From positions 13,326,001-13,390,000 of the forward strand of contig NC_088347.1 in assembly GCF_036884655.1 (NCBI RefSeq): 64,000 nt of DNA, written 5' to 3'. Positions 55,914-64,000 of this stretch are shown in pieces; within the stretch, counting starts at the first letter, position 1, and every line of letters starts with the position of its first letter. The stretch is from Musa acuminata AAA Group (lineage: Eukaryota; Streptophyta; Magnoliopsida; Zingiberales; Musaceae). Below the pieces are notes generated by a model that saw only the letters and a program-made list of their open reading frames with translations, did not search any database and had not been told where the DNA came from. Position numbers and translations under genes: made by a program.

Positions 55914-58900
55914 ACAAACCCACAAGCTAGGAGCAAGAGATGGTATCTCGATAGTGGATGCTCAAGACATATGACTGGAGATCCATCTCATTTCTCTATG
56001 CTCACTAGCAAAGAAGAAGGGTACGTTACCTTCGGAGACAACAACAAGGGCAAAATCATTGGCAAGGGAACTATTGGTAACAAATTTAATTTTTCCATTG
56101 ATGATGTCTTACTAGTTGATGGATTGAAACATAATCTCTTGAGTATTAGTCAACTATGCGATAAAGGTTACATCGTTAGATTTGAATCAAATATGTGCAT
56201 TATTGAAAAACCAAATCATAACATGACTATGATTGCTTTAAAACAAAATAATGTCTATACCATCAATCTTGATGAACTAAGTAATGAAATGTGCTTCTCC
56301 GCCGTAAATGATGATGCTTGGCTTTGGCATAGGAGATTAGGCCATGCAAGCATGAAAACAATATCTAAGATCTCATCTCAAGAATTAGTACGAGGAATTC
56401 CAAATATAAAGTTTATTAAGGACAAAGTATGCGATGCATGTCAACTAGGCAAACAAATAAAAACAAGCTTCAAACCAAAAAATCAAATTAGCACTACTAG
56501 ACCATTACAATTGATCCATTTGGACTTATTTGGACCAATTGATACAACAAGTCTAGGTGGAAGCAAATATGCCTTTGTGATTGTGGATGACTACTCTAGA
56601 TACACTTGGACCTATTTCTTAGCTCACAAAAGTGATTGCTTCAAGTGTTTCTCTAAATTTTGTAAACTCACTCAAAATGAAAAAGGCTTCATGATTTCAT
56701 CAATTCGGAGTGATCACGGTGGTGAATTCCAAAACCGTGACTTTCAAAATTTTTGCGAAAGTAATGGGTACAATCACAACTTCTCAACTCCAAGAAATCC
56801 TCAACAAAATGGAGTAGTTGAAAGGAAAAATAGAAACCTACAAGAAATGGCAAGAACTATGTTGAATGAACATAGTTTACCTAAGTACTTTTGGGCCGAA
56901 GCCGTAAATACGGCTTGCTACATCATGAATAGAGTCCTAATAAGACCATCCTTATCCAAAACTCCCTATGAATTATGGAATAACAAAAAACCAAACATCT
57001 CCTATTTTAAAGTTTTTGGTTGTAAATGCTTTATTTTAAATGAAAGGGATGCTTTAGGAAAATTTGATGCTAAATCCGATGAAGGCATCTTTCTTGGTTA
57101 CTCTTCCGTTTCTAAAGCTTTTCGGGTTTTTAATAAAAGAACTTTAGTAATTGAAGAGTCTATTCATGTAGTTTTTAATGAAATTTCCGATTTAAAGAAA
57201 AATGATTTTGATGATGATCTTGGTTTTGATAATTTGAATTTAAATGAACCCTCTCCTCAAAATAGCCTTTTGAATGCATCTTCTTCCGAAATTTCTTTAC
57301 CAAAAGAATGAAAGTATGTAGATGCTCATCCAAAAGAGCAAATTATAGGAGATACATCAAAAGGGGTTCAAACTCGTTCTTCTTTCAAAAATTTCTGTGC
57401 TAACGCCGCTTTCCTTTCTCAAATTGAACCTAAATGTATTGACGAAGCCTTAAAAGATGATTTTTGGATCATTGCAATGCAAGAAGAATTGAACCAATTT
57501 GAGAGGAATGAGGTATGGAAGCTTGTTCCTAGACCAAGTGACCACTTAGTCATAGGTACTAAGTGGGTCTTTAGAAACAAGCAAGACGAAAATGGTATCG
57601 TGGTTAGAAACAAGGCTAGATTAGTGGCCAAAGGTTTCAACCAAGAAGAAGGTATCGATTATGATGAAACCTTCGCTCCCGTGGCTCGATTAGAAGCCAT
57701 AAGGATGCTCCTTGCCTATGCTAGTAGTAATAATTTTAAACTATTTCAAATGGATGTTAAAAGTGCTTTCTTGAATGGTTTTATTTCCGAAGAAGTATTT
57801 GTCGAACAACCTCCCGGATTTGAAAATTCTCTTCTTCCTAATCATGTATTCAAATTGACTAAAGCTCTCTATGGCTTAAAACAAGCTCCTAGAGCTTGGT
57901 ATGAAAGGCTTAGTTCCTTTCTTATTTTAAATAATTTTACCAAAGGCAAGGTTGATACTACATTGTTTATTAAACATTTTGAAAATAATTTTCTTATTGT
58001 GCAAATTTATGTTGACGATATTGTGTTTGGCTCTTCGGATGAATCACTATGTGAATCATTTGCCAAATGTATGAGTCTTGAATTTGAAATGAGTTTAATG
58101 GGTGAATTAACTTTCTTTTTGGGATTACAAATCAAACAACTTAGTGATGGTATATTTCTTAACCAATCGAAATATACATTAGAATTGTTAAAACGATTTA
58201 ACATGGATAATTCAAAAGCAATAAACACCCCTATGAGTACTACGACTAAATTAGATATGGATGAAAATGGTGAAAGTTTCGATCAAAAAACATATAGGGG
58301 AATGATAGGTAGTCTACTCTACCTCACTGCGACTAGACCAGATATTATGTTTAGTGTAGGACTTTGCGCTAGGTTTCAATCTAATCCTAAATTATCTCAT
58401 CTTAAGAGTGTTAAAAGAATATTTAGATATCTCAAAGGAACTCCAAATTTAGGATTGTGGTATCCAAAATCTGAAAAATTCGATCTAATAGCTTATGCAG
58501 ATGCCGATTTTGGCGGATGCAGGATAGATAGAAAAAGTACATCCGGAACATGCCAATTTTTAGGACATGCACTTGTTTCTTGGACTTCTAAGAAACAAAA
58601 TTCAGTCGCACTATCTACGGCGGAAGCCGAATACATTGCTGCAAGTGCATGTTGTGCACAAGTAATTTGGATGAAAAATACATTAGAAGACTATGGAATT
58701 CACTTTAAAAATATTCCCATAAAATGTGATAATACTAGTGCCATATGCCTTACTAAAAATTCAATTCAGCACTCTAGAACTAAGCACATCGACGTTAGGC
58801 ATCATTTCATACGCAATCATGTTTTTAACAATGATGTTGTTCTAGAATTCATTGACACAAAGCATCAATTAGCAGATATATTTACAAAAGCTTTGAATGA

Positions 58901-58952
58901 AGACCAATTTGAATTCATCCGAAGGGAATTAGGCATGCTAAATTGTCCCTAA
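55914..58952 (+). CDS. SIRE-like Pol (protease, integrase, RT, RNase H), one premature stop
   Basis: Same frame as gag. Protease: [16 protein letters not shown], catalytic DSG at 55950-55958. Integrase: zinc HHCC ([12 protein letters not shown] and CDACQLGK), core DDE with [21 protein letters not shown] and [12 protein letters not shown], then [75 protein letters not shown]. RNase [32 protein letters not shown], and the C-terminal [14 protein letters not shown]. The one defect is TGA at 57309-57311, where related copies have TGG (Trp), in the linker between integrase and RT. Otherwise open from 55914 to 58952. Would make a complete set of enzymes if that stop were read through or absent in sister copies. 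Confidence 0.93.
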
Positions 58953-59137
58953 AATGAACTTCACAAAAAAAAAAAAAAAAAACAAAAACTCGTTCTTTTC
59001 CCTTCGTTTATAAATTTGAGTTCTTCCTTCTTCTACAATTCAAAATGATCCATTAAAGTATGAATTATGATCTTGAGGAAAGAAGCTAAACAACAGAAAG
59101 GGAAAAAAATTTTTTCTTTCCTCCGCGTGATGCCAGC

Positions 59138-59270
59138 GGTGGCACCGCCAGATCCGGCGGTTGGACCGACTGGCGCTCGGGCGCCAGGCGGTGACACCGA
59201 CCAGTTTGGCGGTGACACCGACCGAGTCACCCTTTTAACCCGAGGGGTTAGGGCCGGCGGTGACACCGCC
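59138..59270. repeat. GGCGGTGNCACCG array upstream of third ORF
   Basis: GCGGTGGCACCGCCAG, GGCGGTGACACCGACC (twice) and GGCGGTGACACCGCCC, plus TGGCGCTCGGGCGCCA. The same kind of palindromic unit as in the LTR U3, but in the internal region of the element. Confidence 0.8.
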
Positions 59271-59399
59271 CCCAACCCGAAGAAACACCTCTCCAAAACC
59301 CTCTCCCATTCCCTCTAACCCTCATTCTACCTCTTAGAAACATTGGAGAAGGATTCTTGGTGGTCCAAGCTTTCCATCTCTCAACATAATCTCCACAAG

Positions 59400-59474
59400 G
59401 TAACACTTGAAATCCCTCTTATCTTTTCTCTTTCTCTTGCTTATTTTTCACAATTTCATCATCATCTTGTCTAG
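59400..59474 (+). other. Candidate 75-nt intron in 5' UTR of third ORF
   Basis: Donor CACAAG|GTAACA at 59399/59400, long pyrimidine tract (CCCTCTTATCTTTTCTCTTT), acceptor CTTGTCTAG|AAAATGG at 59474/59475, three bases before the ATG. Length is near the lower limit for plant introns. The acceptor could also pair with a distant donor in the leader, producing a subgenomic mRNA. Prediction only. Confidence 0.45.
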
Positions 59475-59477
59475 AAA

Positions 59478-60515
59478 ATGGCACCAAAGAGATCAAAAGG
59501 AATAAGGATTGAAGGAGATTCATATAACCATGACCTTTTTAGATCAAAAGAGGTAGCCCTTAGCTTTCCAAAATTTGAAACACGATGTGTCCATAAGGGA
59601 AAATACGTTGATTTGGATGAACTAGAGGACTTAGATCCCATTAAGTGGTTTGCTCAACTAGAAGCTCTACCTCTACTACAAATAGATGAATCAATCTATC
59701 CACGGTTAGTGAAATTGTTCTATGCCAACCTATATGAAGACAATGATAGCCTAAGCACTTACATTCTAGGAACACCCATTAGAATTTTTGACAGCACCAT
59801 TTGTGAGCTAATTGGCATAACTGAAAAAGACAGGGGATGCTATTTTAAGGGTAAATGGGACGTCAAAAAAATAGGAGCAACCTATTCCGAAGCCGTGAAA
59901 ACAATTTTTGCAAATCCAAACCTTGACTTCCTACCCAAGAGCTGTGAACACTTAATGCCTTTCAACTCTAAAATTCTTCATCACATTATCACAAGCATCA
60001 TATTCCCCAAACAATTTCATCTTGACGAAGTAAGTCAATTAGAAATAGGAACCATGTATTGGATTATGACCGGTCAGCATAATTGTTTTGGGTACTTGAT
60101 TCGCCAACACATGCAGGAAATTATGACTAAAGATACTATATTGCCATATGGGAGGTTAATCACTAGAATTCTTCATGCCTATGACATTTGCATTCCACCC
60201 GATGAAGAATCTATTCAAAATGATCGATATAACATAATAAATAAAAACCTGCTAAAAAAACTTAGGTGCACTTTTAGCAATGGCATATGGGTTAGGCAGC
60301 CTAGAAGGACGGATCCAATACCTACACCAATAGAACAACCTGAAACACCAATTCTTATGGGAAGTGAATCTCCTCCTCCTAGTCCCTTTGGAGCAGCACC
60401 TTCAGCTCCTGTTTCCTCCTCTGAAAATTTCATTATGGCGGAGCTATCTCCGATCAAATCACAGCAAGAACAAATTCAGAATCAACAAGTTGAAATTTTG
60501 AAGACACTACGATAG
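59478..60515 (+). CDS. Third ORF of SIRE element (env-position protein), 345 aa
   Basis: Intact 345-codon ORF in sense orientation between pol and 3' LTR, the place where SIRE1 carries its env-like gene. Begins MAPKRSKGIRIEGDSYNHDL. The middle, RLVKLFYANLYEDNDSLSTY (about residues 75-95), ILGTPIRIFDSTICELIGI (about 96-114) and MYWIMTGQHNCFGYLIRQHM (about 195-214), resembles the widespread 'putative plant transposon protein' family found in plant retroelement ORFs (recognised from memory). The C-terminal third is rich in Pro and Ser, then a Q-rich coiled tail (QQEQIQNQQVEIL). I see no signal peptide or membrane segment, so an envelope glycoprotein role is not supported; a nuclear or particle-associated role is possible. 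Absent from the minus-strand SIRE B (24762-25969). Confidence 0.85.
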   Translation: MAPKRSKGIRIEGDSYNHDLFRSKEVALSFPKFETRCVHKGKYVDLDELEDLDPIKWFAQLEALPLLQIDESIYPRLVKLFYANLYEDNDSLSTYILGTPIRIFDSTICELIGITEKDRGCYFKGKWDVKKIGATYSEAVKTIFANPNLDFLPKSCEHLMPFNSKILHHIITSIIFPKQFHLDEVSQLEIGTMYWIMTGQHNCFGYLIRQHMQEIMTKDTILPYGRLITRILHAYDICIPPDEESIQNDRYNIINKNLLKKLRCTFSNGIWVRQPRRTDPIPTPIEQPETPILMGSESPPPSPFGAAPSAPVSSSENFIMAELSPIKSQQEQIQNQQVEILKTLR

Positions 60516-61256
60516 ATGAATGAAAAAATAGATATCATGTATCAGCACTGTGGATTACCTCCTAAGGATTAAATTGATGTATCTTTTTATTCTGTCTTGT
60601 TTGCTTTTAAAAACAAGTTCATGTTTGTCATCGATTGTATGATAACTGATCTTTCCTTTAGATAACTACTGTCTGCATAGATGATGATGTCTTTTGGATA
60701 AACTATTTCTGGCAAATTTGAATGATGAACTTTGATAAATGCTATACCTTTTTCTATGATCATCAATTAGCTGGCTTGTCTCTTTTTGTTGATGACAAAG
60801 GGGGAGAAGTGATGACTTATATGACATGACTAATATGAATTACAAAAACTTGTGTGATATGAATGTCTTATATGACTTGCAAATCCTTGAAAATATCACA
60901 AGATTGATATCATGAAATTTATATTGAAAATCTTTATCTTCTGTGTGATATGAATGTCTTATATGACTTGCAAATCCTTGAAAATATCACAAGATTGATA
61001 ACATGAAATTTATATTGAAAATCTTTATCTTCTGTCGTAGCAAAATTCGTCCCGTATCATTTAACTTATGATTTTCATCGAAGTTTCGTACTTACTATTG
61101 TTTAAGGAGGATAACGATAAAGTTCTACGATTAGAACTTATCGGGTTATGCTTGAATCCAATGGGATGGAATTCAAGTGTTTTTTATCTTCTCATAATAT
61201 GGCATATAGATAGGGGGAGTTATGTTTAACTCCGTCATCAATTGATTGTCATCATC
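60516..61256 (+). other. 3' non-coding region of SIRE element
   Basis: AT-rich. Contains a purine-rich TTGATGACAAAGGGGGAGA motif (60789-60807), a 91-bp tandem duplication (60851-61032), a GTCGTAGCAAAATTCGTCCC stretch, and TAGGGGGAGTTATGTTTAACTCCG (an inverted AGTTA..TAACT pair) shortly before the purine tract. Confidence 0.75.
60851..61032. repeat. Tandem duplication, 2 x 91 bp
   Basis: The unit starting TGTGTGATATGAATGTCTTA at 60851 is repeated at 60942, with a single difference noticed (GATATCATG versus GATAACATG). A recent local duplication. Confidence 0.92.
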
Positions 61257-61270
61257 AAAAAGGGGGAGAT
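61257..61270 (+). promoter_or_regulatory. SIRE polypurine tract
   Basis: AAAAAGGGGGAGAT directly before the 3' LTR; plus-strand primer for reverse transcription. Confidence 0.9.
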
Positions 61271-62553
61271 TGTTGAATCTTGGATTTTGATGATATAATC
61301 AATTGGTGGGTTAATTGATCTAATCCATATTATTGAGCTAAGTGCGCAGGATTAACTACGATAACCAGAAAACATAAAGCAAGGATACCGGAGTCGAGCT
61401 CGATGGACGTTTAAGAGACCGAAGAATCATCGGAGATGCTGCCGGAACCATCCGAGAAGAAATCGAGAACGTGTCGAAAGTTCGCCGAAGAAATCGTCGG
61501 AGGCTCGCGGAGATCACCGAGAAGGCTCGGCTACTCGTTAAAAGTCATCACAAAGATTGGGAGCTTGCAGGGAGTCCGTCGGAAGAAGTTCGTCGGAAAG
61601 CTCGCCGGAACAAGACTCGACGTTCGCGGTTGAAAATTTGCTTAGGATGTGTTTTGGTTATGTAGTCCACTTGTAATTTGGATTAGGATTAAGAGATAAT
61701 CCTATATCCTGGTTAGGGGCCAACTGGGCCCAAAGTCAGAGTTGGTTTAGGCTAAAAATTAAGCTAAACCAGCGAACTAGAGAGCCAAGATTGAAGCCCA
61801 ACTAGTGGCTGAAAACACTGTAGTTGGGCTGAAAATACTGTAGGCGGTGGCACCGCCTAGTTGGGCGGTGGAACCGCCCAGCACCCGAGTGCTGGGCGGT
61901 GACACCTCCTTGGCTGGGCGGTTGCACCGTCCAGTACCCGAGTGCTGGGCGGTGGCACCGCCTGGCTGGGCGGTGGAACCTCCAACACCGGGAACCCTAA
62001 AAGAATTCAAATTTTGAAACCCAAAATTTGAATCCTCTTGAGGCCTATAAATACCCCTCAAATCTCAACTGAGGTTACAACTTTTGAGAAGCATTTTGAT
62101 TGAGAGAAAAGTCTTAGAAAGTCTTAGCAAGTCTTGTTTTCAATTTGCTAGCGAGTTCTCCTCCTTCTTTCTTATTGAAAATTTATAAGAGGTTGAGCTG
62201 CTTGTAAAAGGTTGTAAGAGGGGTGTTTACCCTTCCATTTCAAGAGACTTGCTAGTGGAAGGTGGGAGCCTCATCGAAGAGGGGCCTCGCAAGTGGAGTA
62301 GGTCATTTGACCGAACCACTCTAAAAATCGGCGTAATCTCTGGTTTGCTCTTTATTATTGTCATTTACATTACTGCAAATCTTCTTACTGCTTTAGTTCC
62401 TTATTACTCTTGTTGCGCAACTTCAAGAATACGCCTTCAAGTTAAATTTCTCAAGTTTCGTTCTTAACGTACGAAAGATTTTGATTAAAATCGAAGTTTT
62501 TATCCGCTGCACTAATTCACCCCCCCCCTCTTAGTGCCGCTCCGATCCTAACA
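61271..62553 (+). repeat. SIRE 3' LTR
   Basis: TGTTGAATCTTGG to GATCCTAACA, 1,283 bp, nearly identical to the 5' LTR. The GC array at about 61842-61985 has one 21-bp unit fewer; TATA box at 62046-62053. Confidence 0.95.
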
Positions 62554-62558
62554 TACTT
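62554..62558. repeat. Target site duplication TACTT (right)
   Basis: Second copy of TACTT, after the 3' LTR. Confidence 0.95.
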
Positions 62559-64000
62559 AATGAAGTACAAGTCCGAGGCCTTTGAGAAATTCAGAGAGTA
62601 TAAGAATGAGGTGGAGAACCAGACTGGAAAGAGTATCAAAACTCTTCGATCAGATCGAGGAGGTGAGTACTTAAGTACAGAGTTTACTCACTTCCTCAAG
62701 GACCATGGGATATTATCCCAATGGACACCTCCTTATACACCTCAGCTCAATGGTGTCTCTGAAAGGAGAAATCGTACATTATTAGATATGGTACGGTCCA
62801 TGATGAGTTTCGCTGACCTACCCATCTCATTCTGGGGATATGCCCTAGAAACCGCAGCTTACCTTCTGAACAGAGTTCCAACTAAGTCGGTGGTGTCTAC
62901 ACCATATGAGATATGGAAAGGAAAGAAGCCTGATCTTAAGGTTGTTAAGATTTGGGGCTGCTCTGCCCATGTTAAAAGACACAACCCCGATAAGTTAGAA
63001 TTAAGAACAGAGCGATGCAAATTTGTGGGACACCCCAAGGAAACTTGTGGGTATTATTTCTATCATCTCGAGGACCAAAAGGTCTTTGTAGCTAAGAGAG
63101 CAGTGTTCCTTGAGAAGGAACACATTCTTGACGGAGACAGTGGGAGAATGATAGAATTGAGCGAGGTTGGAGAACCAAGCTCAAGCACCACTCTACAGCC
63201 CGAGTCTGTTCAGGTATCTAATACACAAGTTTCAACTTTACGCAGGTCTGATAGAGTATCCCATCCTCCTGAGAGATATGTGGGACATATTAGAGCAGAG
63301 GATGTAGAGGATATTGATCCTCAGACCTACGAGGAGGCTATTATGAGTATAGACTCCGGGAAGTGGAAAGAAGCCATGAATTCTGAGATGGATTCTATGT
63401 ACTCCAATAAGGTTTGGAACCTAGTTGATGCACCCGAAGGTATTGTACCCATCGGTTGCAAGTGGATCTTTAAGAAAAAGATCGGAGTAGATGGAAAGGT
63501 AGAGACCTATAAAGCAAGGCTAGTGGCTAAGGGGTATCGTCAAAGGCAAGGTGTTGACTACGACGAAACTTTCTCACCCGTAGCAATGCTAAAATCCATC
63601 AGAATTCTATTGGCTATTGCAGCACACTATGATTATGAGATCTGGCAGATGGATGTGAAAACCGCATTCCTCAACGGGAACCTGGAGGAGGAGGTGTATA
63701 TGATGCAACCTGAGGGATTCGTGTCCAAGAACTGCCCAGATAAGGTGTGTAGGTTGCTTAGATCCATTTATGGACTAAAGCAAGCTTCCCGAAGTTGGAA
63801 CATAAGATTTGATGAGGCAATCAGATCTTATGACTTCGTTAAGAACGAAGATGAGCCTTGTGTATACAGAAAGGTAAGTGGGAGCGCTATTAGCTTTATG
63901 GTGTTATATGTGGATGACATCCTCATCATTGGGAATGACATAGGAATGCTATCCACAATAAAGGCTTGGTTATCTAGACACTTCTCCATGAAGGACTTAG
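62559..64000 (+). CDS. Copia-2 integrase C-terminal part and RT, open to window edge
   Basis: Continues the gene split at 52990. Open reading frame of about 480 codons counted from 62554 (including the target duplication), no stop before the edge. Integrase: KTLRSDRGGEYLSTEF (second catalytic D) and GVSERRNRTLLDMVRSMMSF (catalytic E), then NRVPTKSVVSTPYEIW. Linker with STLRRSDRVSHPPERY. RT: VWNLVDAPEGIVPIGCKWIF, WQMDVKTAFLNGNLEEEVYM, SIYGLKQASRSWN and MVLYVDDILIIGND (YVDD catalytic pair intact). The rest of RT, RNase H and the 3' LTR are outside the window. It has no start codon of its own because the insertion separates it from gag. Confidence 0.93.

Larger units (their letters stand above)
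58953..59477 (+). other. Spacer upstream of third ORF, with GC array and intron-like segment
   Basis: After the pol stop: a run of about 18 A (58967-58984), AT-rich sequence, then a GGCGGT(G/T)(G/A)(C/A)CACCG-type array (59138-59270) resembling the LTR U3 array. Then a pyrimidine-rich 5' UTR with a candidate small intron (59400-59474). No TATA box visible. Confidence 0.7.
52991..62553 (+). mobile_element. Young, nearly intact SIRE-like Ty1/copia element with third ORF
   Basis: 9,563 bp with perfect TACTT duplication. Order: LTR 52991-54295, primer site, gag 54348-55913, in-frame pol 55914-58952, third ORF 59478-60515, purine tract, LTR 61271-62553. By eye the LTRs differ by about a dozen substitutions, one 21-bp unit in the GC array and one C in the poly-C run. 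Roughly 1% divergence makes it the youngest insertion here. One premature stop (57309) in pol is the only clear defect. Confidence 0.93.

Noticed and set aside
59478..60515. Host gene captured between SIRE pol and LTR
   Set aside because: It is in the usual third-ORF position, same strand, and resembles a protein family known mainly from plant retroelements; capture of a host gene cannot be excluded but is not needed.

Overview
The window is a stretch of plant nuclear DNA made almost entirely of nested LTR retrotransposons. I found no host gene, tRNA, rRNA or CRISPR array. The evidence for a plant is Ty1/copia elements of the SIRE/Maximus type, a second Ty1/copia family, Ty3/gypsy elements with an integrase C-terminal chromodomain-like segment, and minus-strand primer sites matching the plant initiator tRNA-Met 3' end (TGGTATCAGAGC) beside every intact 5' LTR. 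A large-genome monocot such as a Musa/Ensete relative is my guess from memory and cannot be proved here.

Four families recur. (1) SIRE-like copia has LTRs of about 1.0-1.3 kb, gag and pol in one frame separated by a UAG, and in one copy an extra 345-aa ORF before the 3' LTR. (2) A gag-only derivative of SIRE keeps related LTRs and the N-terminal part of gag, has lost the zinc knuckles and all of pol, and carries about 3.3 kb of AT-rich filler. (3) 'Copia-2' (tentatively Angela/Tork-like) has LTRs of about 1.5 kb and a 1.8-kb leader holding an array of four hairpins with a common core. (4) A gypsy family has 250-390-bp LTRs. There is also one 4.5-kb element with LTRs but no coding capacity (LARD-like).

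Layout. 1-4760: gag-only element on the minus strand, running off the left edge and inserted into the reverse transcriptase (RT) of a minus-strand SIRE (4761-9491). 9492-11163: remains of another SIRE joined through the same LTR, then two LTR pieces in inverted orientation. 11164-13021: minus-strand gypsy remnant inside the integrase of a minus-strand Copia-2 (13022-15160 and 22653-23488). That Copia-2 is itself split by a complete gag-only element at 15161-22647, with target duplication GAGAC. 23489-29265: minus-strand SIRE. 29266-29487: plus-strand SIRE start. 29488-36289: Copia-2 LTR split by a complete but decayed gypsy element (30310-36211). 36290-43620: another Copia-2 LTR and leader, split by the LARD-like element (39044-43513). 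43621-44680: LTR pieces. 44681-48127: minus-strand gypsy. 48128-64000: the best Copia-2 copy. Its integrase is split by a young, nearly intact SIRE (52991-62553, duplication TACTT), and its RT is still open at the right edge.

How the parts work together: the autonomous SIRE could supply protease, integrase and RT to the gag-only derivative, which shares its LTR ends, primer site, polypurine tract and gag N-terminal half. The most notable signals are the hairpin array in the Copia-2 leader, the zinc-knuckle-less gag-only family, and the third ORF of SIRE, which is preceded by an intron-like 5' segment.
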